Part shown: positions 1 to 12,311 of the stretch, piece after piece | Layout of the letters: every line of letters begins with the position of its first letter | How positions within the stretch are numbered: the first letter of the stretch is position 1 | Origin: Ectocarpus siliculosus | Taxonomy: Eukaryota > Sar > Phaeophyceae > Ectocarpales > Ectocarpaceae | Reading direction: 5' to 3' | Assembly (NCBI GenBank): GCA_000310025.1 | Contig: FN649729.1 | Coordinates: 3,077,320 to 3,141,319, forward strand | DNA length: 64,000 bases | Made by a program: the position numbers and the translations under genes | Notes under the pieces: generated by a model | Database searches by the model: none | What the model saw: the letters and a program-made list of their open reading frames with translations, nothing else | What the model was told of the DNA's origin: nothing

Positions 1-480
1 CGGTTTTTTCCCCCCCCAAAAACCATCCATTAGGTTTCCCCCTTCAAATTCGGGCTTCGCTTGTTTTAAATTGGGGGGGGAAAAAAGTTTCCCCCAAAAG
101 CGGGGGGTCCCCCCAGGGTTCCCAGATCAGGGTACCTTTTAAAAAAATTTTGTTTTTTCACCCCCCCGAAACCTTTTTTTTTTTTCATTGGTCAGCGGGG
201 AGGCGGGGTGGAGCAAAAAAACAAAAAAAGAGGGGGGGGAAAACTTTTAGAAAGGGGGGGGGGCTCTTTCCCGGGCCGGGCCCGGGTTTTTTTTTCCCCC
301 GGTTTTGGGGGGAAAAAAAATAGACAAAGGGAAAGCCCCCTTTTCCCCCTTCCGTTTTTTTTTGTTTGGGCCCTCCCCCATCCGGGCCCCCCCTCCCGTT
401 TTCCCCCCCCCCCCCCCCCCCCACGACACCAAAAACACTTCCAGAGCAGATATGCTTCTTTTCCCAACCAACACCGCCGG
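1..480. other. Low-quality contig-end sequence
   Basis: The stretch is dominated by long C, G, T and A homopolymers next to each other, unlike anything else in the window. Open frames here are only poly-Pro, poly-Gly and poly-Phe/Lys. It sits where the remaining exons of the OST3/OST6 gene should lie, yet no conserved coding can be read. It is most simply explained as poor read-end sequence retained in the assembly. Confidence 0.75.
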
Positions 481-507
481 TGCTAATAGGCGGAAAGGCT
501 ACCTTAC

Positions 508-1903
508 CTGCACGCGGTGCACTTGTACTGGGACCCCAGAGCGGTGAAGAGCACGACGACGCTGTACGGCCTCGACTTGCCGCCCGTGTAACGGGTGAAG
601 TTGCCGTCCGCTAGCGTCACCACAGGCCCCCGGCTGGCCAGGTGGTCCACCCTCTTCTCCGTCGCGCTTTGTCCTCCCTGTTTCCATTGTTTTTTACAGT
701 ACAGTAATACGTAACCCCAAGATTTTGAAGACCTTTATGTTCAGCTGATCGAACACAAGAGTAAAAAGCGCCAATTCGCTGGAAAGAGGAGGTGGACGGT
801 TGTGGACGTATGTTGTGTGCTACAAGGGGGGACATAGATTAGAGTCGTGAATAGAAAAAACGAGATTTCTTTACCGCGATGTTTCCTTGCCAGATTGATT
901 GTGTGCGTGTTGTCAGTGTAGACACATGGCAACACACGGGTGCATGTAACCTTCACAGGGGATCTGGTACCCCGCAAAACAGACAGCGAGATTGAAAAAG
1001 ACTCTCGGATCAAGCTACCGTATGTACTTTGTGTCTACGAGTTGAGGATCACAACAGACAATTGGATCACGTTATGCACCGCCGTTCCGTTGTGCCTACA
1101 CAACATATGCAGAAATGTACGCATATTTCCCCAACAACCAATGCTCGTGGTCCTCCTATGCTGTGTAAGGATAAGACGCACACCTAAAGACACCAGATGA
1201 AAGTCCCGACACGCGTGAAGAAAACGAAGCAACCGAGTATTGTACATTGCATGCGCATGTATGTATGTACGGTGAAAGAACACGGACGGCAGGCGCCCAC
1301 AAAGGCAAGCAATAACTCCGCACCAAAAAAAAGGGGGACGAAAGGGAGTGCAGGCGCAGGGAGCTGAATCACAACCAACTTACAACAATGGAGATAGATA
1401 CCTAGGAGCCAAGAGAAGAAACTACCTTCGCATCCCTATGCTCTGAGGTCGAGGAGCGTTCTTCGTCGATTGTTTTCGCAGACCAGGCCCAACCCACGCC
1501 ACCTCCCCCATGTGCTGTCCACACTCCACACCCTCGACACAGAAATCCAAATCTGCCATGTTGCTGCTGCTATTATATATACTGCTGTGCTACATAAATC
1601 CGTCCGGGAACAGCGGGCCTTGACAAAGCGCTCGTACTTTGGTGCTCTTTCTCCCTGTATTTTTTCCATGAACAGCAGCATGTTTGGTACACCCCAACGC
1701 CGATGCTCCCTCTCCCGGTAACACCGGGAGAGCGCGGACGGGAGTCCGCTGGACTGCTCCCGCCGTAGCTGGTCCGTCGGATATACACACACCTGCTTCG
1801 CTGCTAACGCGCTCCCTTCACGACAGCACAAGGCGAGGAGGACGCCCAGAGCCATCAGGCTCACTCCCATCCATAGCCTGTATCGTCTCGATCCTTGAGC
1901 CAT
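508..1903 (-). CDS. OST3/OST6-type oligosaccharyltransferase subunit, 5' part
   Basis: Two exons are supported. Exon 1 (1903-1793, 37 codons) begins at ATG and encodes a signal peptide with a hydrophobic core rich in Leu/Ala. It ends AAG CAG before a gt donor. Exon 2 (677-508) follows an aacag acceptor in phase 0 and ends in phase 2 at a gtaagg donor. Exon 2 reads the start of the lumenal thioredoxin-like domain: RVDHLASRGPVVTL, then YSVVVLFTALGSQYKCTAC. The latter matches the human TUSC3/MAGT1 block YSVIVMFTAL...CVVC and includes the CxxC redox motif (CTAC). Family role: OST3/OST6 subunits sit in the ER oligosaccharyltransferase complex and form transient mixed disulfides with substrates during N-glycosylation. 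The rest of the thioredoxin fold and the four expected C-terminal membrane helices are missing because the sequence degrades below position 480. The 1.1 kb intron shows no other exon. Confidence 0.82.
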
Positions 1904-2428
1904 GTCTCCTCTCCTGCGCTGGCTGCCTGGCTGCTGAGGCTCTGCTCTGCTGTGTCCGGGGTTGTCTGGTTCGAGAGGAGGGGCGACGCAAGCAGGACTT
2001 TATGCAAAGTTTTGGTAACATGTGCAGGCGGTAGATGTGTTTTGTAACTGTCATTCCGAACTTCTACTGCTGTCGACGGCAACAGCCTCTCGACTCTCGA
2101 CTCGACCCTCGACCCTCGACGGCCGAACCCGAGGACGCCGGGAACCGTTTTTATCGATGCCGAGTATGTGGTTCTGCTGCAGCGTGTAGGCTGAACCTCT
2201 TACCCCCGCCCCTTCCCTCGCTGCACGTCTCTGTCGTCTACTGCATGTCTTCTTGCATCAGACGGCAGGGCAGGAGTGCCCGAATGCCGGTAACATCGAA
2301 CACCGCCTGTGCGGCCAAGGGAAACACGACGACGGTGGGAGAGAGTCTCCGGGAAAGCGCATCCCAAAGACCCAGATAGTTTTCAGAATTGGCAACAAAG
2401 CCGCGAGAATTGTTTTAGTCTACATAGG
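1904..2428. promoter_or_regulatory. Head-to-head intergenic region, candidate bidirectional promoter
   Basis: About 0.5 kb separates the OST3/OST6 start codon (minus) from the first possible kinesin start (plus), so both 5' ends and any shared promoter must lie here or in unseen 5' exons. It contains a short imperfect tandem of CGACTCT/CGACCCT units around 2086-2123. No TATA box or other recognised core element can be defended. Confidence 0.4.
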
Positions 2429-5400
2429 ATGGTTATTTCTCAGGGCCATGGTGGCGACAAGAACAGCAGGGCCCCGGAGCGCCCTACCCAGAGGCAGCAG
2501 CGGAGAGGAGACGGCCGCTCGCCTGGGCACTTTCACCGACGCCAATCGAAACCATCAACAGGGTTTGGGACAGGGATGACAATGGCGCCAACAGCAAGCG
2601 CAATGTCAGGCCTGTCCACGCCAAGCCGGCATCAAACACCGGGCCGGCAATCCACAGGCTCCGGATCGGTGTCAGGTCGCTCTAGGTCAGGCAGCATCGG
2701 GGGATCCAGCAGCAGCCATGGCGGCGGCGGCGGCGGCGGCGGTTCACACGAAGAGGGAGGGGTGAGGGTGGTAGTACGGGTGAGACCGCTAGGCAAAGAG
2801 GATGAGGCAAAGGGGGGCGAAAGGACCATGAGGTGCTGCAACCCAAAGGCGCTTGAGTTCACGAGTACACCGCCACTTGCAGCCTCTGCCGCCGCCGCGG
2901 CGACGGCGGCGGGTGGCGGGGCGGGCAGTGGCAGCGAAGGGACAGGAGGGGGAGGGGTGGTAGGAGAGGGGAGCCGCCAGTATACCTTCGATCTATGTGC
3001 TCACGAAGGCTTCAACCAGGAAGAGATGTTCCAATCCTGTGGACTCATGCCGCTACTGAGCGCGGCTATCAACGGATATGCAGGTGTGCGGGCAACTTGT
3101 GCTGCAGGACGCGATAAGCGTGAGCTCGTATCTTTGCTCTCAGAGGCGGCCTTCCTGTTTGCCGCCGCCGCTTTCGGTGTCTCTATCCTTCCCTGTGGTC
3201 GTGCCGTATCTACGGAAGAACCCAGGGGCCACACAGAAGGCAGCATAATCTAGTAGACCTACGCATAGGCGTAGCCAGGGTAAGCCTTGCCTATCCTCCA
3301 AGAGTAGCCTCGTGAGCGGCGACGGAGGTCGTTCAGTGGAAAATTGCACTCCTCATTGCTCATGGTATGCTTAGTAGTTCACCGTTGTCCCTATAGAACG
3401 TTTCTTACATGCTTTCGACCCCACAGTAGACATAATTATCGTAGGTCTTCCGAGGTGTCTGCAAGTGAGTATTGGTCCCGCTCGCAGAACTGTCCCATTT
3501 CTCTTGCCCATCTTGTGCCCATGAAACCATGCCTCCCTTTCGCTTGCATCCCAACCACACATCTACGCCACGTGTACACGGATGAGCAGGAACAGTCTTC
3601 GCGTACGGGGCGACAGGCGCAGGCAAGACCTACACTATGTCGGGCCGCGAGCAGGTCCTCGGACCCAGCCGGGGCCCCGGCGGTCGCGTTCGACCCGGGA
3701 ATAATCGGGGAAAGGCACCGCCTGCCGCCACCGGCCGCGCCGCTCCCGTCGCGGGCGTTAGCGACGGAACCGAGGGCCTGGTTCCGAGATCGATGCGGTT
3801 CCTTTTCCAGCAGGTGTCTGCGCTGCCGCCCGCGGTGACGATGAGAATACGAGCGTCCTTCTACGAGATCTACAACGAGGTCGTGTACGACCTCCTCACT
3901 CAGGGCGACCGCCGCCCCCTCCAGGTGTGGTTGTCTCGGCCGCACCACGAAAACATACCTTTCCTTCACGCGATAGAGACGCGACAAAACCTTCTGCTGG
4001 AATTTTTCTGTATGCATCCTTACCTCTCTTTTCCTTGGTATGGTAGCAAAAGGCGGTGGTTTTCACCGTCGTTTCCGGCATGGCTGAGCTGCACTGTACC
4101 ACCGCAACAGAGAGACAGAGGTGGGCTGTTGACCCTGAAAAATCGTTCGCCGCGTGGCGTGGCGGTGCAGGTGCGGTACGACGTGAGGCGTGGGTTCTTC
4201 GTCCAGGGTCTGTTCGAGGTGGAGATACGCGGGCTCCACGACATCATGGCCGTGGTGGACGAGGGCAACGGCAACCGCCGGGTGTCCTCCCACCTTCTCA
4301 ACAAGGACTCCAGCCGGAGTCACTCCCTCTTGACCGTGTACCTCGACAGCGAGCGGAAGGACCCGGAGGACGGGCACCTGGTCAAGCAGTTCGGAAAGTT
4401 GAGCAGCAGCCAGCGCCGCAGCGTGCCGTTTTGTGTGCCTGCCATGTGTCCCCCCCCAAAAGAGGGCCTCTTCGTGGTTCTTTACAAAACCCTGCTTGAA
4501 GACAGAGCCAGTAATCGCGTAGAAGGGCGGAGAGGAGGTTGTCGAGTAGCATGCATTGGCGGATGAGAAAAAGTAATCCCGCGCGATCCGCGAGTCGAAC
4601 AATCCCAATCGGTCCCTGTGTGACTCAAGCATACGGGGGTGCGATCTGAAACCGCTACGTGTCCCCCCCCCCCGCCCGGAGCAGGTGTCGTTCGTGGACC
4701 TGGCCGGGAGCGAGCGGCTCAAGAAGTCCAAGGCCACCAACGAGAAGGAGACGGGGGCGATCAACAAGTCGCTCATGACCCTGGGGAAGGTCATCTCCGC
4801 CCTCTCCAAGCGGAGCGCGATCGCAGCGGCCGCGCCGGCGCATACGTCGGTCCTGGTGGAGGCCGCCGCCGCCGGCATGACCGGCGTCATCGACAACCTG
4901 ACGCTCCCGGCGACCGCAACCGCCGCCGACAGCGGCGCCGACAGCAGGGGCGCCTCAGCCGCGAACAGGAGCGGCGGCAGCAGCGGCGGCGGCGGGGCGG
5001 GCACGCCGGCGGTCGTGGTGGACCAATCGGCGCCGGCGGGGGCCTCGGACATCTGGGTCCCGTACCGCGACTCGACGCTGACAAAGCTCCTGATGGACAG
5101 CCTCGGCGGCAACGGGCTCACACTCATGGTCGCGTGCGTGTCCCCGTCCGTGAGGCACGCCGAGGAGTCCGCGGCCACGCTGAACTACGCGGCGCGTGCG
5201 AGGAACATCCGGAACCGGCCGCTCGTCCGGGTGGACGCCAGGGAGAGGCTAATCAACGGCCTGCGCCGGGAGGTTAACCTGCTCCGCGAAGAGAACGAGC
5301 TGCTGAGGAGAAACCAACTCCAGCGACAGCAGCAGCAGCAGCTGCTGCAGCAGCAGCAGCACGACGAGCCTCTGCTTGGAGTGTATTCCGGGGGGGCAGG

Positions 5401-8131
5401 CGAGACGCTTGGAGTGTTCTCTGGTGACAACGGCGGCGGCGGAGGCGGCGGGCTGTTCGCGCCAGTGGCTTTTTCGCAAGACGGTTTTGAGCTGGCGGCA
5501 GGGGGAGGAAGCCTTGACGGAGGCGGCGGGGGCGGGGGAGCGGCGGCCCCTGAGGATAGAAGCCTGGCACTGAAGCAAGAGCCAGCGACTGCTCAGATCG
5601 GGCAGGCCAGTCGGGACGTGGCCCTACTCCTACGAAAGTACGAGGAGGAGGTAAAGTGAAGCTTCCGTGCGGCCGGCCTTCACTCGCTGATTTTTGGCCG
5701 GGGTTGGGGGGCACAACTTGGCGTGGCCAATAGAATAGAAGAACAAATTGTCAGTTGGGGGTGCATGTATGAGCACTCTACCCGGTGTCTAGTTCAAAGC
5801 TTTGAGCAGCTTCTGAGGAGTCCCCAGAGAACACAAGTTTGCGGTACAGAGCATCATGGCGAACAGGATTAGTTTAGAGACAACTTTATGCCCGTTGTTC
5901 GGTGCTCCTGCTGCTGCTGCTGCTGGTGCTGCTGCTGGTGCTTCCTCTGGTCCTCTCCTCCAGTGCCACCGTCTCAGAAACGAGGCGGCCTATGCGCAGC
6001 ACAAGGAGCAGGAGATCGGCAAGCAGACCCGCCAGGCGCTGCTGGAGAACGACGCGCTTTCGCGCACGGTCGAACGGTTGCAGAGAAGCTTCGGCGGCGC
6101 TGGAAAGGCAAGCTAGCTGATGTACAAAAAGCGCGTGCCAAAATTTCGTGACGGACAGAATCCAAACGGGGGAAAACGTGCTCCGTTGGATTCGCGCGGT
6201 GGTCCTGGAAAATAGCAGCAGAGCCACAAAAAAGCAAACGGGAGGAGGCCATACGTAGACCATATGATTTCGGCGAAAGATTCGTTCAAAAGGAATCTTG
6301 ATCTGGTCTCGCTTGTGGACGTACCTTGGGTAATTTTTCCTTTCCACCCCCCCCGCCTTCCTGCCTCTTTTCTCCACGCTGATCGCAAACAACGTCCTGC
6401 ACCAAAATCCAGGCACCGTTCTCGACACCAACATCAGCGGCAGACCAAAACGGCGCGAGTGACGGGGTTCAACAACACCCACCACCAGGTGGCGCCCAGT
6501 CCCCCTCGGCGGCGTCGGCAGCAGATGCGGGAGAACGGCAAGAAGAGTCGCGCGCCGAAACAGTGGCGGGAGCCGGCACGGGGGGCGCCGAGACCACCCC
6601 GGCAACGGCAGCGGGAAACCTGGGGCAGGAAGTGATGCACCTGCGCAGGGTGAACGAGGCCCTGGTGGAACGGGTAGAGTACTTCGAACGGGGTCAGCTG
6701 AAGTCACCGGTGCGATGACACGTGTTACGAGGGAGGGGGGGTGGGGGTACTAATGTTTTTCATGCCTTCGTTGTGAAGACCGCCCTCGAGAGGACGGAGT
6801 GGGAGAGTGGGTATGGGGTTCACTCCGTTGTTGCTGCTGTATTGCCCTTGATCAGTCGGTTTTGCAGGCCGTCGACCTCCCAACTTGTCCGAGGCGGATC
6901 GCTGTGGCAGCCTTCTCCCAGAAGAGACGCCGCCATCACCCGGCCGCTTTGCAAACACGTTTCTGCGGTACTGTACGCGGAATCAACCGCTTTCGTTCCT
7001 GGCCATTAGCGCATTTATTGAGGGCAGGCAGAAGGGCGTGCGTCCGGAGGAGGACGGGGGAGGGGGTGGGGTGGGGGGGGGGGCACGGTGGCGCACGGCT
7101 TTCCCAGCACATGGTTTGTAACAACGGTTGCTCTCGATCCTAACCTCCGAGAGTTCATGCTCTGGCGTGAGGGGAGCGAGCGGCCCACAGGCCAAATCAT
7201 TGCTCATACTTGCTTCGGAAGCGTTCTTGCAATGCCGACCACCCTACACACTTCCGAGCCCCGCAGCCTTCGCACATCGTTCTTTGACGACCCCTTGCCT
7301 CATCCGTACAACCAATTCCACGCAGAGCGATCGGGGAGGCGGCGGCGGAGGCGGGAGGGCTGTACGCGGAGGAGTGGCAGGTCGAAGACCTCACAACATG
7401 GGCGAGGGAAGGGGCGGGGGCGGGGGTGCGGGCCGGGGAGCCACTCTCGGCAACAGCTCCGCCAGAATAGCAAGGCCGGCGGTGTCGACGGCGGCAACGC
7501 GGCCGACGCCTGCGGCAAGCACCAACACGGCGACGGTAAAGCCCGCCGCGGGGTCATTGACGGCGAAGAGCCCGAGGCCCGCCAAAGCAACGAGGGCTAC
7601 GCCAGATGGCGAGACGGCGGCGACCAAGAGAACCCGTGACGATGGCGGTAGCTCCACAGCGACGCGAACGAAAGCCACGCCCGCCGCCGCCGCGGCTGGA
7701 GCGGCACCGGTGGCAACAGCCGCGCAGCGCCGGCCTGTGCCGGCAGCACCGGCCGCCAGATCGAACTCGCGCCCCGTCAGAAAGCATAGCATACAACGGG
7801 ATGCGCAGGGACGGATTCTCTTGCGAGGGGACAAAGGTTACGATCCCCTGGTGGTGGCACCGATGGCGGCCGCTCCGCCACCGGGGAAACCAGATCGCGG
7901 CGGCGCCAGCAGCGCAAGGCTGCGGGGGGGAGTGGGGAGGGCCGGCGGCGGGAGGGGTGCCGGTGGCCGCACGACCGTTGGCGACAAGGGCATGGTAGGT
8001 CAGACCACGGAGTTCGGTGAGCCGGGTAGAGCGAGTCGCCTTTCCCGTGACTCTCTTGGCGAGACGTCAGCGGCGGCAGCGGTGGGAGAGCCGCAGCCGA
8101 GAGTCGAAGATTCACCCTCCGTAGCAGCAGC

Positions 8132-8203
<72 letters not shown>

Positions 8204-9665
8204 GGCCGTGGAAGGAGCAGAGGATGGAAGGGCGGGAACGTGGCCGGTTGGGGGTGGCCTCGACAACGACAACGACCATGACGACGGTGATCCAAAGCAC
8301 AGGAGGGGGGGAGACGACGGAGCTGACGGCGGCAACGGCGCCCGTCCAGAGGGGCAGAGCGACTCGACGCTCATGAAGACGCCCGCTGCTGCAGCCATCG
8401 AGGGCGACGAAAGGGCGGCGGCGGCGGCGGCGGCAGCTGAGGAGGGAGCTATTCCCCCGCCAGAGGCTGGCAGCGCCCGGGCCGACCAGGAAGAGGCAAG
8501 CGAGCGCGTTGGCATGAAAGAATCCGGTGAAGTTCAACAGCGCTCAACAGGTGATGACAACGGCGTTGATACGACCGACCATTCTTCCTCAGCAACAACA
8601 ACAGGGGACGAGGCAGCAATGGGGGAAGTTATCCCCCCGCCAGAGGCTGGCAGCGCTCGGGCCGACCAGGAAGAGGCTAGCGGGCGTGATGGCCCAAAAG
8701 AGTTCGGCGAAGTTCAACAGCGCTCAACAGGTGGGGACAACGATCTTGATCCAACCGATCACTCCTCTTCAGCGGCAGCTGCAGGGGGCCCGGGGAATGA
8801 AAAAGAGGGGAAAACAGGTACGTTCGTCCCGGAAAAAACGAGGGATGAGGCGGGGACGGCTGAAATTGCTGACGGGGGCGGCACTAGCCGAGGAAACGCC
8901 GATAGGACGGCAGGGAGGCCGGCGGACAAGGAAGAACAAGTGTCCTCCTCTCAAACCGAGGGAGACAAGGAAGAACCTTCTGGTGCTGGTGGTAGGTGTT
9001 CTGTTGGACATGGTGATGGTGATGGCGGTGGTGGTAGTTGTGGTGATAGTGAAGAGGGCGGTGCTAGCGGTGAGGGACGAAGCGGGGTCGAGCACAGTGA
9101 TGATACCGCACAACAAGCGAATAGTGGGGAACCGGCGAAGCAAGCGGATGGCGAGGCTGGCCAGACGGAAGCAGGTCCAACAGAAAAACCCCCGGCCGAA
9201 GACCAAAAACGGGTTTCTGCGAGTAGTAGTGCCACCTTCCTCAATCCAACGGCGGCCGGTATGGTGGCACCACCTGAGGAAGAAAACGGGGACGAGGGCG
9301 GGGATAAGGGCTTGCCATCGCCTGGTCGACGACAACATAGTCGGGACTCGCCTCCGTTGCCCGACCAAGAAACAACTGGACAGGGATTGGTCAACGCGAA
9401 ACGGGGCCGGGAAGGCGACGGCGGCGGCGGCGGCGGCGGCGATACCGACGGTAGTAGTAGCGCCCCCGGTGCAAGCGATCGCTCCGATTCTTCTGCCGCT
9501 GCGAGTGACAAAGTTTGGGAGCCCGGGAAGAACCCCTCGAAGTCAAGATCGAAATCGACCCGGTTGATGCGAAGGGAGTCGACGTCGGAGAGTGGTTCTG
9601 TTACTGCGGGTAGCAGTAGAAATAAGAAGGCGGGAGGTTTTTTCAAGAGAAGCAAGAAAAAGTAG
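2429..9665 (+). CDS. Kinesin-like protein, N-terminal motor with long low-complexity tail
   Basis: Exon 1 runs from ATG 2429 or 2576 (same frame) to 3083. Then come 3590-3924, 4171-4380, 4685-5650, 5964-6107, 6413-about 6691, about 6868-7050 and a last exon from 7267 or 7326 to the stop at 9663-9665. The motor hallmarks are in order: VVVRVRPL (strand beta1), P-loop [23 protein letters not shown], switch [10 protein letters not shown], switch [33 protein letters not shown] and [14 protein letters not shown]. Phases match at every motor junction. Switch I and II residues are intact, so an active microtubule motor is expected. A short Gln-rich coiled coil ([12 protein letters not shown]) and a second one ([18 protein letters not shown]) follow. 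The C-terminal ~780 residues are Ala/Gly/Glu/Ser-rich and end in a basic FFKRSKKK. Insertions occur after beta1 (Ala/Gly) and in loop L12. I cannot assign a subfamily. The exon 6-8 junctions are the least certain. Confidence 0.85.
8122..8199 (+). repeat. (GCA)n trinucleotide run encoding poly-alanine
   Basis: About 25 nearly perfect GCA codons lie inside the last kinesin exon and encode an uninterrupted alanine tract. Such runs are prone to length change. The reading frame is kept on both sides. Confidence 0.9.
8445..8800 (+). repeat. Two-copy coding tandem repeat in kinesin tail
   Basis: Two adjacent copies of about 175 bp encode the same peptide pattern. Each has [17 protein letters not shown], then GEVQQRSTG, then TDHSSSA. 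The first copy is near 8450-8625 and the second near 8630-8795. Only a few residues differ, so this is an internal in-frame duplication. Confidence 0.85.
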
Positions 9666-10284
9666 TTTTTTTTTTCGGTCTTGACACATTCTTATTTTTA
9701 GGGCGTACGTACACACAACATACCACATATTTTTTTAAATATCCTCCTACTTGAATATTGTGTCCTCTGTTTGTTTACCAGAAGCTTTCATGTACGCATG
9801 CATACGGTCGGACTCAAGATTTTATGTTTTCGTCTCCAAATTTGAATCCTCAAGTTCTACACTGTAAGTTGAGGTTTGGTCTCCAAGTCTGGGAAGAAGG
9901 CATTGAGTGGGATTTCCCCTCCCTTGTTGAATATGCTTGTTGTGGTGAATGAGCCCCAATTTGTCTTTGGGGGACTTGACAAATCAGAAACAAACTCTGT
10001 GTCCCCCTTCATCGTGTCCTCTCTGTCGCCAGTTCCAAGAGAAGGCCGGGGTTTTATCGCGAACGGATAGACGACAAGTTAAGTAGTATTTCTTCCTTCC
10101 GTGTTGTTCATATTTTCCAAGGAAGCTGTGCATCAGCTACACCCGTCGTCGTAGAGGTGTGCAAGGTCCAGAAAAACGGTAATTAGACTAGTAAACCTGG
10201 CGCCGACGCCGAATTGTTTGATTGCAGACAAAAAATTGTGCGTCTTCATGCAGAAAGCAGAAGCAGAAACTATCCGTAAGAGGC

Positions 10285-10285
10285 G

Positions 10286-10317
<32 letters not shown>

Positions 10318-10325
10318 GAGAGAGA
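10285..10325. repeat. (GA)n microsatellite
   Basis: About twenty GA dinucleotides with a single C interruption. It lies in intergenic sequence. Confidence 0.95.
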
Positions 10326-12198
10326 TGACACTCCACGTAGATCGAATGTCGAAGCTTTATTAGGCACCAAGAAGAATGGTTTGGAAACACCTCGTCGAGG
10401 TCTTTATTATGTAGAACCCTCTTCTTTACCCTACCCTAACCCTCCGTACCCACCACTTGGTTGTGGAGCAATCGAGTTTCGAAGGTCGGTCTCCGTGTGT
10501 GCTATACATCTCCGCCTCTTACGGTCGGTATACGGAGTATGTATGCACCAAGCAAGCAAATCTCAACAGTTTATTTTGATGACCCCGAGGCATTAACGAC
10601 AAACAAACCACGACAAACCCGACTACAGACAAATCGGGTTTCCTCACGACGAGCAGGGCCAGCATAAACATAGTCGATCCGTACGCATGCATACCTGTAC
10701 GCGAATCCAGGAAAATCGCAAAAAACAAGCGAAATCTTTCGGCTGATTCATGCTGCGGCCGGCCCTGGCCACGCACGCACTCGGTTGGTTGCTATATATT
10801 GTGCCGTGGTCTGTGTAGCAATTAATCGCAAATATGAAGAGAGGGCATTCTTCGCAACCGTTAACGGTCTCGCCTTGCGTACGTACGTACACCCTTCGTT
10901 TCATAGGCGAGAGGGGGTAATGTTTTTCTTCTGCCTTGCGGGACGGGTGCCTTGCATTCATTCGTTGCTCGCCTGCCTTCTCAATTCGTTCGACCATCGA
11001 CCAAACGCATCCTTCCCCCTTTTGGAGGCATGTCACTCCCAGCCTGCTCCTGGTAGGCACAGCCCATATTCGACGCCCTCGGGTTGGTGTAGGTGGCACA
11101 TGCATGCATGCGTGAGCTCATACATACATGGACCAGAAACAAAGAGGGCGCGTTCGTTGTCTATCCACCGTTGGTATACTCTTCTTCTCGTCCTTGACTC
11201 AATAATTGCCAAACCCCAACACTGTTTTTGATCATTATGCCACTACATGCCACTACCGCCGGTGGCTCGGCGAAAATGAACCAACCGCTAAGATCGCCGG
11301 GGCCGAGACATCAGTTAGTGCAGGCTTTGTCGGACTGGAACACGCAGCGTCTCCAGGTCCGCTCTCTTCGTCCCGTCACAAACACCCAAGAGGCTCGAAA
11401 AGACACAGCAACCCAAATAATCTCGTCAAGAAACAAACCGTGTGTGCGTGCGTGCGAATCCTTCGGAAAAAGACCCCCACACTTCCACCCGGGCTCTCGG
11501 ATGTCATGTCACAAACAAGAAAACATAAAAAGGAGAGGAGAGGAAAAAACAGAGAAAAGTAACACGAGGGAGTCTGTCTTACAGTCTGGCCGCTCTTTGA
11601 CATTACCGCTACTACAAGCCAGTCCGTGTCTGCGAACGAATGTTTAGGGCCAAGCAAGCGCAGCAGCGAATAAAATACTCCCGAGAAAAAAAATAGCACC
11701 GTGCAAAAAAAAAAAACAACGGCACGCACACACGTACGCAGCAGCAGCAGCAGCTTTGCGGACAAAGTTAAAAACACAGCAGCAGTGAAAACAACAACGG
11801 CGACACCGCACACAGCCGTTCCAAGACCTGGAAGACCAGCAGACCCCCCAGAAACCCGTTCATCATGCGCACCGCCCGCGCCATCATGCTTGCTTCTAGG
11901 CGACACTCTTTTGTCACATTTCAGGGATGAACGAAAACGAAATACGGATAGGCAGGCCATCGGGACCCGACCTGCAAACTTCCCTAGACAAGTAAAGATA
12001 AAATGAGCTGGCAAGATCGGGCCAGGGAAACAAGACCTCATCGGCACACAGTGGTGATTTCCCAAGTCGACCTGAAGTCCGTAGACGAAAAGCGCAGCTA
12101 GCCTCCCCCCTTGCCCCCCCCCCCCCCCCCGCATGTCAACCCTACAAACCTTTGGCAACGAGCGGGAGGTGGTGCGAGTGGGTGGGGGGCCAAAAGGG

Positions 12199-12311
12199 NN
12201 NNNNNNNNNNNNNNNNNNNNNNNNNNNNNNNNNNNNNNNNNNNNNNNNNNNNNNNNNNNNNNNNNNNNNNNNNNNNNNNNNNNNNNNNNNNNNNNNNNNN
12301 NNNNNNNNNNN
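12199..12311. other. Assembly gap (N run)
   Basis: 113 unknown bases, with poly-C/poly-G on the left and G-rich sequence on the right. The gap probably reflects a hard-to-sequence homopolymer region. Confidence 0.99.

Noticed and set aside
185-614. Overlapping Gly- and Pro-rich ORFs at the left end
   Set aside because: These are generated by homopolymers in unreliable sequence.
1436-1903. 155-codon minus-strand ORF as a single-exon secreted protein
   Set aside because: Only the first 37 codons are real exon. After the gt donor at 1792 the frame is intron read-through, while exon 2 of OST3/OST6 joins in phase.
4381-4566. Extending kinesin exon 3 beyond CTG 4380 to include KQFGK
   Set aside because: It would give a good kinesin-like GK before SFVDLAGSE but needs a non-GT/GC donor. 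The CTG|gtcaag site at 4380 keeps phase, so it was preferred, with some doubt.
10644-11105. 153-codon minus-strand ORF
   Set aside because: No recognisable domain, no similarity to a known family, and no supporting exon nearby. It is most likely a chance frame.
11376-12158. 260-codon minus-strand ORF in the convergent intergenic region
   Set aside because: Composition is runs of Phe, Leu and Val from A- and C-rich low-complexity DNA, with no motif. It lies where the RRM-gene 3' UTR should be and no splice partner was found.
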